A stretch of DNA of 64,000 nucleotides. Source: Cryptomeria japonica (Eukaryota > Streptophyta > Pinopsida > Cupressales > Cupressaceae). Positions within the stretch are counted from its first letter, which is position 1; the number at the start of each line of letters is the position of its first letter. Positions 22,964 through 34,535 of this stretch are shown one piece after another. The DNA lies in NCBI RefSeq assembly GCF_030272615.1, contig NC_081405.1, positions 473,606,008 through 473,670,007 on the forward strand, read 5' to 3'. The position numbers were made by a program, and so were the translations under genes. The notes below the pieces were generated by a model that saw only the letters and a list, made by a program, of their open reading frames with translations, did not search any database and had not been told where the DNA came from.

Positions 22964-24891
22964 TTAATCTATTGATGGATCATCATCATCGATCCTCTTT
23001 GCCACACTACTCAGCTCTAAAGGATCTTGCACAAGAAAAAACAAACCACGATTAAGATTAGTTATATTATATAACTCACATTTGAAAAGTTAATAGAAAA
23101 ATGAACTATAATTGAACTAATCTTGTTTACCTCATCTCCACCTTTTCTCTTCAGCTTTGTAGGACTCTTGATGTATGTCTTCGGTAAAGGAGGTATGTTT
23201 TCAATATTTTCATACACAACCTACATATGTTCACAAACATGACATTGATACAAGTTAGCATATAATTGTCACTGATAATAACAAATTATATCTACTAAAC
23301 ACAAAATAAAATAAACACAAATGTACTTGAGGCATCTCTTCTTCTTCTTCATCTTTAGGTATATTGGGTCTAGTCAACAAGGATGTGAAGCCAAGAATTC
23401 TCTATACATATACACAACAAGTATATGAAACTATCAATCTATGTCTAGACGTGTATAATCAGTATAAGTTATTTAAACTATTCATTCAATCATTTGCATT
23501 CAATTACCTTTCCCTTGTCTCCAATTGCACTACCAGATCCCAAATCACACAGCCCCACACTCGTGTTGCTTGTGCCCTACAGGAGTAAAATAAGATATAC
23601 ATGCAAGTTACTACATAATCTAATTAATACTAATATAAATGATGAGCATGTATGTACAATAAAATACAAATGACTAGGTGCAATAATATATGTACCATCA
23701 AGCTATCAAGGCCAAATGAAATGGTTGTCAAGGTGCCCTCCTAAATCTTTGTCAACTCCTCCTCGGCCATCAACTGTTAAATAGACCATGTAAATTAAAT
23801 CTAGTACTTAATATTATCTAGATTATAAATATTCATTTAAAATATAACATGAACTATGAAAATAAAAATCTTACCACTACATCATCAATGTATGATGAAG
23901 GTGCCTCTTTGCCTCTAGCATGCGATGACTCCCTAGGGTATCCTCCAGTCTGTGTCATAACATCTAGTGCATCGTGCATCTCATGCACCTCATAATACAC
24001 ACTGTCCACAGGAGGATCGACAGGTTGTCCAACTGGACCCAAGCATACGTGCCCACACATGACACAACTATGGGGCACGTAAATGTATGGAGCCGAGGAG
24101 GATGCGTCAGTGCCACCAAATGCACCAATATCATCAAAAGTAGGCTAAGGTACTGACCTAGCCTGAGAAACCAAAAGGCTACTCAAAGAGTGAATAGTCG
24201 ATATGGTCTGTGATGCCGCCTCACAAATGATATCTAGATGTTGCACTGGAGGTGGGGGAATAACAAGAGGAGGGGGGACATATGGGCCCTGGACTACTCT
24301 GACTGCCCCAGGTCTATTTTGGGGCATGCCTAAACCCACACCCTAGAAAGGTTGGACGTCAAAATAGTTCACATGTTTTCCTAAAACAAACTCAGCATAT
24401 AATTTTTTTATGAAGTAGAAGGGGACATCAAGATTGTTGTTGGGTGGTTTGTTGAAAACCATCCACCAACGATCCCAATTTTTTTTCACAATACCATCAT
24501 TTGTGCACCATTTAATTGAAAGTTTTGTTTTTTGGGGGTCTACAAGTTGACAAGTGCGGGGATTCACAAACAATGTGGGGATAGCGGCTTTGGATATCTC
24601 GAGATCCTTGATCTCCTTATAGGACAAGCCATCCGCATATTGTTCCCTCATAGAATCTTGCCACAAAAGAGCGACATTGTGCTCCTCATTCATGGTTTCC
24701 ATACACTTTATGATCGATGTGAGGGGATCAAACATTAGGTTTAGGCGAGGGATCCTACAAAATACATCTCCAATCCCCCTCAATTGGTTCAAAATTTGTG
24801 CAATTAAATTCTAAATTGAGGGGGGGTTTGGCAAAGGAGGGTTTGGTTGTTGTGGTTGTGGTTGATCAATGTTTTCATTGTTATCCCCCAT
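22964..24891 (-). pseudogene. Spliced gene of unknown function with 6 or more exons
   Basis: Read on the minus strand from ATG 24889-24891. Exon 1 (to about 23875) encodes a Pro/Gln-rich start, then MNQLRGIGDVFCRIPRLNLMF, a basic/aromatic segment (KKNWDRWWMVFNKPP) and a Pro-rich part (YVPPPLVIPPPPVQH), with three in-frame stops. It ends at a good donor (GTAAGATTTT, 23876 downward). Further short exons bounded by AG/GT follow at about 23773-23697 (TTISFGLDSLM), 23572-23508 (GTSNTSVGLCDLGSGSAIGD), 23387-23328 (LLTRPNIPKDEEEEEMPQ), 23220-23132 (PPLPKTYIKSPTKLKRKGGD, a likely nuclear signal) and ~23021-22964 (LSSVAKRIDDDDPSID, stop TAA). Consistent exon phases and splice signals argue for a real gene; the stops argue it is dead. 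Tail-to-tail with the transposase-like gene, it could be an accessory protein of the same element. Confidence 0.5.
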
Positions 24892-25191
24892 TTTTAACCT
24901 AATTGAATGTAAACAATGGAATTTAGTTAACAAATTTAAACAATTTTGTATTTGATTTAAACAAACCTAGTTTTCATGACAAAAAAAACCATATTTTCAA
25001 TGAAAAAACAAATAAACATTACAAAAAATACAAAAATTGAATGAAAATGATTGAAAACAATAAAAACCTTACCTTTTAATGTATTTTTTAGAAAATTTTG
25101 GTCAAAAAACCAGATATTGGATTCCCAAAAATCGTGCAGCCCGTGGGTTAAAAATAACTCACGAGCTGTCACAGTCCAATTATATTGTCAG
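24892..25191. other. Flank of the spliced gene with hairpin
   Basis: AT-rich sequence upstream of the minus-strand gene. CGTGGGTTA (25142-25150) and TAACTCACG (25155-25163) can pair with one mismatch. No coding sequence seen. Confidence 0.5.
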
Positions 25192-25211
25192 AAAATTGGA
25201 TATCCAATTTT
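25192..25211. repeat. GATATC-centred palindrome, copy 3 (perfect)
   Basis: AAAATTGGATATCCAATTTT is a perfect 20-bp palindrome. It and copy 4 (39812) bracket the AT-rich tracts that flank LINE A, in inverted arrangement (TTTTTATACTTAAATTA inside one, TTTTTATTTGTAATTTTAAATTA inside the other). Confidence 0.75.
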
Positions 25212-25445
25212 TATACTTAAATTATTTTAAAATAACATTATATTATATAATATAAAAATATATTTTATAATATAGTATTATATTATATAATAATATAATA
25301 ATATAATAATATATTATAATTATATAATATATAATAAAATATAATAATATATTAATATATTAATATATTATATTATATATTATATAATTATATAATATAT
25401 TATTACATTATATATATATTATATAATATAATATTATTTTTTTGT
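25212..25445. repeat. (TATAATA)n AT-rich tract
   Basis: Almost pure A/T sequence of TATAATAT-type repeats. The matching tract at 39641-39811 lies on the other side of LINE A; together they look like one AT-rich target split by the LINE. Confidence 0.85.
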
Positions 25446-25656
25446 ATGGATATAGTTAATAAACCAGATTACAGACAAGTATGTAACTGCTTTAGTAGTT
25501 CGATATAACTACACAAAATAGGAGCAGTTTGTTACTTAGTAACAGTGCAAAAATATGCGAGTATGTGATTTGGTAGATCCACTATATGTCAGTCTAATTA
25601 CAATAATGACCAAAAGAAGCAAAAAAAATTGTCCATGGTGTATGCTTGGATTACAT

Positions 25657-27919
25657 CTAGGTTATCCATTCTGTAGGTCCTTCCATCCAGAAAAGCCTGT
25701 GATCATCTAACATCCTAGCAGTTTGGATCATCTGTTGTCTTACCTGGTGGCCATTGCCTTTGATTTCTTCCATGAGAGCGTCGAGGGCATTCACAAAAGG
25801 AGTTCTCTCAGCATTGGTTCTCCCCCAGGTGTATCCATGGGATAGCTCAAAGATGAATATCATGGCATGTCCATCTAAAAGGAACCTCCGAAACTTCTCT
25901 TTGTTAAGCCTGAACACCATATTGACCTGTGAGCAGACAAAGTGGAGGGTGAGACTTCGAAAACACTCAGTAAGGGCCTTGAATTACCCTTGAAATTTTT
26001 CTAATTTCCTAATTTTTCATATATACCAAAGGATATCACCAGAATATAAATTCCAGAAAACATTAGTATCTTTCTTAAGTCCTTTAATGACCCCTATAAC
26101 AACATTAAGAATATTACACTGCACAGGAAGAGTAAAACCAAACATAAGCCAAATTTCCTAAGCAACAATGCAGTCAAAAAAAATATGTCTACTAGTTTCC
26201 CTGATTTTACAGATAGAACACAGGTCTTCATTAGTGTAGTTCGATCTGGTAGGGAGCTTGTATAGAAGAAGAAACCATCTGAAGGTTTTCTTCCTCCGAG
26301 CCAATGGAGATCCCCAAAGAGATTTGAATATATGACCCCATTGATCTCTCGATAGGTCAGAATACTAGATTGAATTGAGATGGTTGATGATGTTGCTATT
26401 AGAAGAGAGGATTTTATAGATAGAAAGAGGCTTAAGGTTCCCAATTGGGCTTCCATCGGACCAAGTGAAGGAAAGAGGGTTGCTATCTTTGTAAGCAATG
26501 GGGGGCAGGAGGATATTACAAGCATTGCACAAGATGTTATAAGTCCTTTTGTTAGAAGGAGGCAGATTAAATTTTGCAGAGAGTTCTTCCCAAGGGGTTA
26601 GAGGTCCATTAGTAATGATGTCTTTGAAGCAACAAATTCCTTTGCTGGCCCATTTTTTGGCCGAACACCCCTGAGTAAGGGCTAAAGGCTTATCTTTATG
26701 GGTTAAGTTCCACCAGATTGACCTATCCCCACACACTTGATTAATACAGCTGCTCCAAGAATTGCCAACATTAGATCTAATAATTTCCCATGCTTTCCAG
26801 ATGGTTTTGAAGATAACAGAGCCTGCGGTAGAAACTAAGAAAGATCCAACTAGTAGATCACTAATGGGGAGGGACTTCCAATATTTAGTTTTCTCAGGAA
26901 CTCCCCTACTAATATTATTATGAATGAGCACTTTCCATGGTTCATTACCTTCTAGAGCATGAAAAATCCATTTGGTTGCCAATGCAATCCCCTAGGTTCT
27001 CAGATCCTTAAGACCCAGGCCCCCAATAGATTTATCCATACAACACCAATCCCATTTGACTGAGTAAGCTTTTCTATGACCTCTTCCATCCGACCACAGA
27101 AAGTCTCTAATGGTTTTCTGAATCTCATTGATCTGATAGTTATTGAACATCCAAACAGACACATAGTATATACTGTAAGATGAGAGAATCTTTTGGCACA
27201 CTTACATTCTTCTTGCCAGTGATAAATAGTGCTTGTTCCATTTAGAGAGCTTAGATTCAATCTTCCCCTTAATCCATGCCCACATATCCTTAAGGCAGGG
27301 GGATATTGCAAAAGCGATACCCAAATATCTGACAATTGTGGTCGGTCCTCCCCATTGATACCCATAGGTAGCAAGCCAGTCTGGAGGTTTCTCAGTCCAT
27401 CTGAGCATGGTAGATTTGGGTTGGGAGATCTTGGCCCCTGCGGCTTCACAGAACAAGGAGAGTTTGGCTGATAGAGCATCCAAATTCTCTTTTGAAAGCT
27501 CAAAGAAAAGGCCAGTATCATCTGGAAATTGGATGTTGATCAATTATGAGTCATCAAGGAGGGAGATTCCCTTAACCCTAGGGGAGTGGAATTTGTCTCT
27601 AATAAAATAATAAAGAGCATCAGAAGCAATAACAAAAAGGGTAGGGGCAAGAGGGCAACCTTTCCTAATAGATCTACTAAGCTTGAGTGGATGAGAAATT
27701 AGGCCATTCACTTCTGCTTGGGCATGAGCATCCCTAAGAAGGACCTTAACAGACTGACAAAAGATCTCAGGAAATCCAAAGGCTTTGATCATAGTGGTTA
27801 TGAAACCCCATTCAATCCTATCATAGGCTTTTTTGAAGTCTAACAAAAACATGGCCACCTTCTGTTCTGAGACTCTAGCCCATTCCATGGCTTCCTAGCT
27901 TGTAATCAGATTTTCCAAG
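25657..27919 (-). pseudogene. LINE A ORF2, C-terminal part (RT palm to end)
   Basis: Continues ORF2 beyond the inserted gypsy element. RT motif A is FLLDFKKAYDRIEW (near 27850), motif B is IRKGCPLAPTLFVIASDAL (near 27665), and the catalytic box is FPDDT (near 27525; family FADDT, so Ala became Pro). The thumb/connection follows in shifted frames (TMLRWTEKPPDW; KWNKHYLSLARRM), then a zf-RVT segment with CSICKIRETSRHIFFDC (26230-26180). A last stretch (MVFRLNKEKFRRFLLDGHAM to EWIT, 25920-25657) is in frame with the zf-RVT part after stops, so I take it as the ORF2 C-terminus. Several stops and frameshifts; inactive. Confidence 0.85.
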
Positions 27920-29184
27920 TGTAGCGTCCTAAAATTGCGACACTTGCAATTTCGACTGCATTTCGGTCTTCACGATGGTGACGCAACACGCAACCTGAAT
28001 GGAGACCCCGAAACCTAATTATGACACTGAAAACTGCATTTTCTTGCACCCTGGCCTGAACCTCCTTTGCACCTTGCTGTCCCGGGAGGTGGGACCAGAG
28101 CGCCCAGTGCCCTGGTCCTTCAGGACCAGGGCACCTAGCGCCCTGGTCCCCCAGGACCATGGCGCCCAGCACCCTGGTCCCTGGGTCCTATTTTGGGCCC
28201 GGTCTCTTTTGGACTTCGGGTCTTTATGTTTGCAAATTGGGAAATAAACTTTCCTGGTCAGCCTAAGGTCGGGAAAATCAGTCTATTAACCCTAATTGGC
28301 AAGTATATAAATGGCATTTTCCTCTTTCATTCGATATGAGGGAAAAAGCATGGAAACTATACTCAAGCATTCAAGCATTCAAGCATTCTTTCAAGCAATT
28401 GATCATTTCAAGTCTCCATTCAAGGCTAAGGGTTGCATTCAAGACAAGGATTCAACCATTGAAGAGGAGATCACTTACCACACATTACATGCTACAACAT
28501 ACAACATACAACAAACAACAACATCTATACCTTCGCATATAAGGATACAAACATCCTTACAACAAGGTATTAGTACTTGTTTTACATTACATTTACAACA
28601 TTTCTCATTTCTTGGTTAATTCCAAAACCGGGGTTTGACCTAAAGGAAAACCCCTAATCCCTAACCCCCCAATCGTCTTCACTTTTCTGTGTGTAGGTTG
28701 CAGGTACGTAGCTGAAATTGAAGATCTAGAATCCTTGTGCAGAGACAAACAGATCCCCCTTCGTTTCACGGATTTTTCGGAGGACCGTGGCGCTCGAGCG
28801 CCATCGTCCTGGCAACTTTTGCTCAAATTTGTAGGACAGTGCCGTATCGACATTTTACTGCTAATTCTAGGTCCGCAGCTTCATCCTATATCCCTATCTC
28901 AGTTTATAAGTGAATCTTTCTCACTTTCTATGCATGCCTAGCTTAATTCTTCTATCAACATTCTTTACAAAAGAGGGTAGCCTTGCTTTCTTAACCCTTG
29001 AAATGCATTTAGCAACCAATCTTGCATTGTGTAGGATTGGATCTTGTGGGTTTCAACCCCTCTTTTGAATGTAAAGTCTCTCCCTTAAGTGAAAACCATC
29101 AACCCTAGAGACTCTCCCTTCTCTCTCCTCGGAGTTGGAAGAGGGGAGAGCAACTAGGGTTCGATCGCGATTTTCCACTTTACA
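27920..29184 (+). repeat. Gypsy element 5' LTR
   Basis: 1265 bp. TATA-like box TATATAAAT at 28304-28312. Unusually GC-rich hairpins: 28108-28133 (12-bp perfect stem, TGCCCTGGTCCT/AGGACCAGGGCA) and 28782-28809 (GGACCGTGGCGCTC/GAGCGCCATCGTCC). Several 80- to 100-codon frames are open but not supported as genes. Confidence 0.95.
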
Positions 29185-30366
29185 TTTTGGTGAACCTGAC
29201 GTGAACATCCTTTCTGATTATTCATAGTTAGATCTGAAAATTGGATTCCTTGATTACATTTCCATGTTTGATCTTTTGCAAAATTTTAGAGGTTAATTGC
29301 ATAAAAACCCTAAATTTTCTTTTTAAGTAATTAAACTTGTGAAATGTTTAATTGTTGATGCTTGTTTCAGATCTGCCCTTCTATTACAAATTATCAATTC
29401 ATATTTGTGCTTTAATTTTGAAAATTAAGTGGTTAAGTGTCAAAACCCTAATTTTTGAAACCCTCTTGATTCAACCTTTGTCCGACAATTTCACTAATCA
29501 AAACACTTCCAAATCGGCTGTAACTTTGGATTCCGCAATAAAATCACAATATCTTTCATCCCTGAAAATTTGGAAAAAAGTTGCGAGGACCGTGTGCACT
29601 CCGAGCGCCATCGTCCCCGACATTTTTTCTGAAATTTCGGGAGCGAGATCTTACTGTATTTTTCTGCTAAAATCCAGAATTTTGGCTGATTTTATCAATT
29701 TTAACACCTTCAAAATTACAGTCAAAGTTGGTCTAGCGATTGCTTGGATTGAGGCTTCTAATCATTCAAAAATTGTTGAAATTGAAATTTGTGTCAAAAT
29801 TGTGTTTCTTACAGTCCTAAATCTGAAAAGTGTGTTATCATCCATTCGAAATTTCAGTAATTCATTCAAATTTTTGCAATTTGTGACTTTTGAAATTAAG
29901 TGCTTAATTACAACAACTTTGATTTCCGCTTTCAAAATTGAATTTTGCATGAAATTGAGTCAACTTTCAAATTTCAAAACTTGCATTGCTTTTGGTATTC
30001 CCTCTAAAATCATAAAATTCAAAATTTCAGTTTCCCTCTCTTTTTCAAAATTCAAATTTTGCATTTTTCGACAATCTTGGTAGGGTTCAATTTTGAGATT
30101 GCAACTTTAATTTGGCCTATCTACAGATCGTAAAATCACTCAATTTTTTCAGATTAGCTCTAAAATCATCATAACTTTCATCCCTGCAAATTTCGAAAAA
30201 AGTTGCAAGGACCGTGTGCACTCCGAGCGCCACGGTCCCGGACATTTTTTCCGAAATTTCGGGAGATTGTCCTGATTGTATTTAACAGCTTAAATCTAGA
30301 AGATTGGCTGGTTTTACTGAAATTTTCTACCTCTAAAATTCAAAATCTTCTCTTCCTCTCTAGTGC
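29185..30366 (+). other. Gypsy element leader with primer site and duplicated hairpin module
   Basis: TTTTGGTGAACCTGACGTGA directly after the LTR is the likely primer-binding site; I do not assign its tRNA. Two ~170-bp direct repeats (about 29540-29708 and 30160-30330) each contain GGACCGTGTGCACTCCGAGC followed by GCCAYSGTCC, able to form an 8-bp stem (perfect at 30209-30216/30231-30238). The 243-codon frame at 29352-30083 is F/I/K-rich without motifs and is probably chance. Confidence 0.75.
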
Positions 30367-32889
30367 ATGAGTTTTACAACAATAAGTCCTACTTACACTA
30401 TTCCCGTTAGACGAAGCCTTAGAATTAAGTCTTTCCAAGGTTTAATTACTGAGGAGATGGAACCTAATTTGAATGGTCTTTTTAACGAGGACATGGGTAA
30501 TTCCTCTAATCCTCTTAATGATGAAGAAGCTCTCCATGAGGTTTCTGTAGAACAACTTTCAAAATTGGATAACCAATTTGACGATTTTCGACAATGGATG
30601 TCTCAAGAATACCCTGATAGTCAAGCTCTTCCTTTAATTGAGGGTCTAAAACGTATGCTTCAAAGTGATAAGAATGGAATTGATATTTTGCGTGGTATTG
30701 CACACATTGTGGATTCAAATGTGATGCCTATGAAAAGTTGTGCCGAAACCTTAGGTTATACACAACCTCCTACTCAAGTCAATCATTCTATTCCTTTGAC
30801 GACTCCTATTGCTAGTATACCTACTTTTACATCAAACATAATGACTACTTCAACGCAAGACATTTCTCCTATGATCACTAGTCATGGGGGAAATCCCTCT
30901 TCTTCAATTAACCCTCTTCCTTCATTCAATCCAACTTCTTCATTCATTCCTTCAATGAGTGTTCCTATTATATCACCACAAATGAACATGACGCAAGGGG
31001 GCAATTCATTTAACCATTCCATTCCTCCTTGTAGTGTTCCTCCTGTCCAATCATCTCCTATGACTAACTATCATAGTGTCCCACCACCTTACTCTCTACC
31101 TTCTTTCAATAACATAACACATCCATCACAATCCAACACGTCTAATATAAACTCTTCGACTGAAGCGACCATTAACAATCTTGCACAAACTGTCTCTTCT
31201 TTACAGCAACAAATTGTCTCTATGAATCAATCTAAGTTTAGTGTGCCCACATTTGACGTTGCGAGCCCACTTTCTCTTGACATTGTCCGAGCTATTCGCC
31301 CTAAACATGTTGAAATTCCGCATTTGGAGCTTTATAATGGTAAGGGTGATCCTCTAACACATGTTAAGACCTTTCAAACAATATGTATTGATTTTGCTTA
31401 TGACCAAAGGTTGCTTGCAAAATTGTTTACTAGAACATTAAGAGACAAAGCCCTACAATGGTATTGCTCATTGCCTTCCTATTCTATTACTTCTTTTGAA
31501 CAACTTGCAAATGCTTTCATTCAACAATTTCAAAACAATATAAGTCCTAAAGTTACTTTGATTGATTTAATGCATTGTAAACAAGGTGTTAAAGAAAAAG
31601 TGACTGATTTCATTGGTAGATATAAGCATTTGTATGCTCAAATTTCTTTTCCAGTGCCTGACAATGATATTCAAAGAATCTTTATTTCTAATTTACAAAA
31701 AGACATTAGAGAAAAACTCATGTTTTCTGAGTTTACTTCTTTCCAACAGTTGTGCGCAACTCTTCACAATTATCAACTGACTATGAGTCAAATGGAACAA
31801 TCACATCCTATGGCTCCGAGTGATAAGGGTGATAGTAGTCAACAACCATTTGGGAAGTTTAAACCAAACAGAGAGTCCATTAAATTCAATGAAAACATCA
31901 TCAACAACAATGTGAATGCAGCATCAGGTGTGTCTCCTATTTCTAAGTTTTTCAAGAAAGAAAGAAAGTTTACTCCTTTGAATGAATCATTGCATAGTAT
32001 TATGAATAAGTTATTGGAACAAAATGTGCTTACTCTTCCTCCTATAAGGAAAATTGATCCTGCAAAGATTAATTCACCCTATTTTGATAACAAATCTTTT
32101 TATCAATTTCATCGTCAACCTGGGCATGATACTAAAAAATGTTTTGCTTTAAAGGGGAAAATTCAAGATTTGATTGATAATAATACTATCTCTGTTTCTG
32201 GAGTGAATGATAAAGGCAACACATCTGTAGCTCCTCCTAACCAAAATCTTCAAATTTTTACTGATCCATTACCTTCTCATACCTCTAATGCGATTGAGGC
32301 TAATGATTCCTCTCTTTCATCTGATGGTCTTGTGTCCATGACTCCGAATGTGATTAACTTTGTAGAGCAGCAAGAAAACCCTAAAGAACTTTCCATCACC
32401 TTTGATTCTAGTGAAACTATCAGGGCACCTGATGGTCCTTTATATATAGTTGCAAAAGTCAAGAATACACCCTGCCATGGAGTGCTTATTGATCCTTCTT
32501 GTATGGTTAATGTCATTACTGAAGAATTTCTTTTTACTTTGCAATTGAATCAAGTGATATATGATGAAACAAATGTGGTTGTGAAACTATTTGTTGCATT
32601 CTCTTCTCCTACAATTGGTTCTATTACATTACCTATTGAGGTCCATAACAAATCCCTTGATGTGGACTTTGCTATTATTCCTTCATCCGAACAATTTCGT
32701 GTGAAGCTTGGCTATCCTTGGCTATCTTCCATGAAAGCTATTGCTTCTCCTATTCACAAGTGTTTGAAATTTCCCCATAATGGTGAAGTTGTTACTGTCA
32801 ATCATAGTCTCTTTAAACCAGCTGAAAGAATTCCTAGTGTTCCTATTGATTATATTTGGCCTAAACAATTCCAATCCCTTCCTCCGTGA
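30367..32889 (+). CDS. Gag-protease polyprotein of the gypsy element
   Basis: Intact 840 codons. Residues ~1-300 are Ser/Pro/Asn-rich. Residues ~318-480 match the retrotransposon gag core (LYNGKGDPLTHVKTFQTIC; LQWYCSLPSYSITSFEQLA; DFIGRYKHLYAQISF), which assembles the particle. Near residue 580, FYQFHRQPGHDTKKC is the degenerate CCHC of Tat/Athila-like elements, with the first Cys positions lost. Residues ~690-820 are retropepsin-like: VLIDPSCMVNVI replaces the usual ID-S/G-G active site, so the Asp is kept but the Gly is gone, and LGYPWL follows. Protease activity is doubtful. The TGA at 32887 is followed in the same frame by the next ORF. Confidence 0.9.
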   Translation: MSFTTISPTYTIPVRRSLRIKSFQGLITEEMEPNLNGLFNEDMGNSSNPLNDEEALHEVSVEQLSKLDNQFDDFRQWMSQEYPDSQALPLIEGLKRMLQSDKNGIDILRGIAHIVDSNVMPMKSCAETLGYTQPPTQVNHSIPLTTPIASIPTFTSNIMTTSTQDISPMITSHGGNPSSSINPLPSFNPTSSFIPSMSVPIISPQMNMTQGGNSFNHSIPPCSVPPVQSSPMTNYHSVPPPYSLPSFNNITHPSQSNTSNINSSTEATINNLAQTVSSLQQQIVSMNQSKFSVPTFDVASPLSLDIVRAIRPKHVEIPHLELYNGKGDPLTHVKTFQTICIDFAYDQRLLAKLFTRTLRDKALQWYCSLPSYSITSFEQLANAFIQQFQNNISPKVTLIDLMHCKQGVKEKVTDFIGRYKHLYAQISFPVPDNDIQRIFISNLQKDIREKLMFSEFTSFQQLCATLHNYQLTMSQMEQSHPMAPSDKGDSSQQPFGKFKPNRESIKFNENIINNNVNAASGVSPISKFFKKERKFTPLNESLHSIMNKLLEQNVLTLPPIRKIDPAKINSPYFDNKSFYQFHRQPGHDTKKCFALKGKIQDLIDNNTISVSGVNDKGNTSVAPPNQNLQIFTDPLPSHTSNAIEANDSSLSSDGLVSMTPNVINFVEQQENPKELSITFDSSETIRAPDGPLYIVAKVKNTPCHGVLIDPSCMVNVITEEFLFTLQLNQVIYDETNVVVKLFVAFSSPTIGSITLPIEVHNKSLDVDFAIIPSSEQFRVKLGYPWLSSMKAIASPIHKCLKFPHNGEVVTVNHSLFKPAERIPSVPIDYIWPKQFQSLPP

Positions 32890-32931
32890 AGTGATCATCT
32901 TTTCAAATCTTATCAAAAGTGGAAAAAAGAC

Positions 32932-33795
32932 ATGATCCTATCTCTAAGTGAACCTAGAACACCCAAACTTGACATTCCTATCGTTCTTGAGAAGGAAGTT
33001 CTTCCTTTGAAAGATAAAACTAATGTCTTTCCTCAAGAAGATTCCCAACCCATTCCTATGGATGTGACTATGCCTATATCTAATAAACCTCGTAAGAGTA
33101 GACCTATCCCTCCTCGTCATGATGGACTTGGTCTCCTTCCTAAACCAAATATTCCTCCCTTATATGGAGTAGTTCCTCCTCCTTCCTCTTATGGAGAGAA
33201 GAGACCTTCCTCTTCTCCTATTGTTCAGCCTAAGAGGCCACAACCTAAACACCCAAGTGATAAGGATGAGAACATTCCTCCTCCTCAATCTTCTCAACTT
33301 CCTACTAAGACTAGACGAAATCGTTCTGCACGTGAGCGCCGGCGAAAGCGTCATCTTAGAGCTCAAACTTTGCAATCCCCAAAAAAACCTTCAACAAGCA
33401 TTATTCCATTTTCTCCTCAGTCGACGATTGAGCCGAAATCTCCTAAACATAAGATGCATGATGGTCTTGATCCTGTGCGAGTTAAAGATCCTATTTTTAT
33501 AAATCTTGATGACGATATGGATGAAAATGTTATTCATGATGAACATGTTACTCCTCTTGCTTCTGATAGTGAATATGAACTTGTTGATATTGATAACCAT
33601 CTATCTAACGAATTTTCTAAAGCACTTATCCTAGCTCCTAGACAAGAACAATGTGGCTCGGAACATGAACATAGCCCTTGTTTGGATCTTGTGATAGCTC
33701 CATCTGCTGTGTTGGATGTTCCTCCTCTAGCGTGTTCCCTACCTTCTCGAAACATTGATCAGCAAGATCGGGGGGTAGATGACGTGCTAGACTAG
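32932..33795 (+). CDS. Proline-rich basic extension ORF of the gypsy element
   Basis: 287 codons in the same frame as gag-protease, separated only by TGA 32887 and 14 codons, so it may be a former C-terminal extension of the polyprotein, or be reached by readthrough. It is rich in Pro, Lys and Arg, with RRNRSARERRRKRHLR (residues ~126-143), which could bind nucleic acid or direct nuclear import, then an acidic tail. It occupies the place where RT would be. I do not recognise a domain. Confidence 0.6.
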   Translation: MILSLSEPRTPKLDIPIVLEKEVLPLKDKTNVFPQEDSQPIPMDVTMPISNKPRKSRPIPPRHDGLGLLPKPNIPPLYGVVPPPSSYGEKRPSSSPIVQPKRPQPKHPSDKDENIPPPQSSQLPTKTRRNRSARERRRKRHLRAQTLQSPKKPSTSIIPFSPQSTIEPKSPKHKMHDGLDPVRVKDPIFINLDDDMDENVIHDEHVTPLASDSEYELVDIDNHLSNEFSKALILAPRQEQCGSEHEHSPCLDLVIAPSAVLDVPPLACSLPSRNIDQQDRGVDDVLD

Positions 33796-34535
33796 TTTCA
33801 TTAGCATATCAGATTCTCTCCCCCTCTCTTTTGTTACTTCCTCTATATGTTAGTCTCATTCTTCTATTTTGTTGTCCTTAGTGTTGTCTACTTGAGGACG
33901 ATGCAAAGCATTGAGATCTCTCGATCTCTCTCATGTTGACTCAAAAGACACATGTGTTCCCTTCTTCTAGGTGACCTTCCTTGATTGGGGAATGAAGAAC
34001 AATTATGCATACATACATATGATATACATGAATTATCATACAGCATACTGACCCCGAGGAAAGCGAAGTCACCTTGTGCTTTGTGTTTTTTGTCTATTAT
34101 CCTTGGGCTTATCTCACACTTGGGGGCTAAATCCTTGTGATAACGTGCTCCTTTCTCATTTCTTATATGTATCACTACCTTAAAGCAATCACCCCCGGTG
34201 AGGCATGTGCGATCGCTTTAACGTAGGGGGGCATACATCCCGTTCATATCTTTTCAAGATACTTGAAAATTTCTTGACAAATTTAGCTTTGCCTTGAATA
34301 TTTTTGATATCTTTCTTGCATGACTCATAGTGAGGGAACCTTACTACTGACAGTCATGGTTCTCCCTCGTGATCTTCCCTTTTACTTTTTCAATCGAAGT
34401 CGTAAGATCCTTAGTCCACTGGGGGCTTGGTGTATCTTGCCTCCTTGACGTGGTGAAAGTTTTTCAATGTTGTTTCCTTGTACTTTACCAGAAGTATGAG
34501 CGTACGCTTATACTCCCGCTAAAGTGGGGGCTAAA
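33796..34535 (+). other. Gypsy element 3' untranslated region and PPT
   Basis: No gene. It contains CTTGAGGACGA (33891) and CACTTGGGGGCTAAA (34120), and ends in AAAGTGGGGGCTAAA (34521-34535) directly before the 3' LTR, the likely polypurine tract. Confidence 0.7.

Noticed and set aside
27229-27610. Plus-strand frames over the LINE A RT region
   Set aside because: Opposite strand of a clear RT domain.
28311-28619. 102-codon frame in the gypsy 5' LTR, repeated at 34927-35235
   Set aside because: Present in both LTRs only because the LTRs are copies; low-complexity Gln/Thr/His content and no known LTR-encoded protein.
29352-30083. 243-codon frame in the gypsy leader
   Set aside because: Phe/Ile/Lys-rich with no motif, overlaps the leader repeats and hairpins, and precedes the real gag start.
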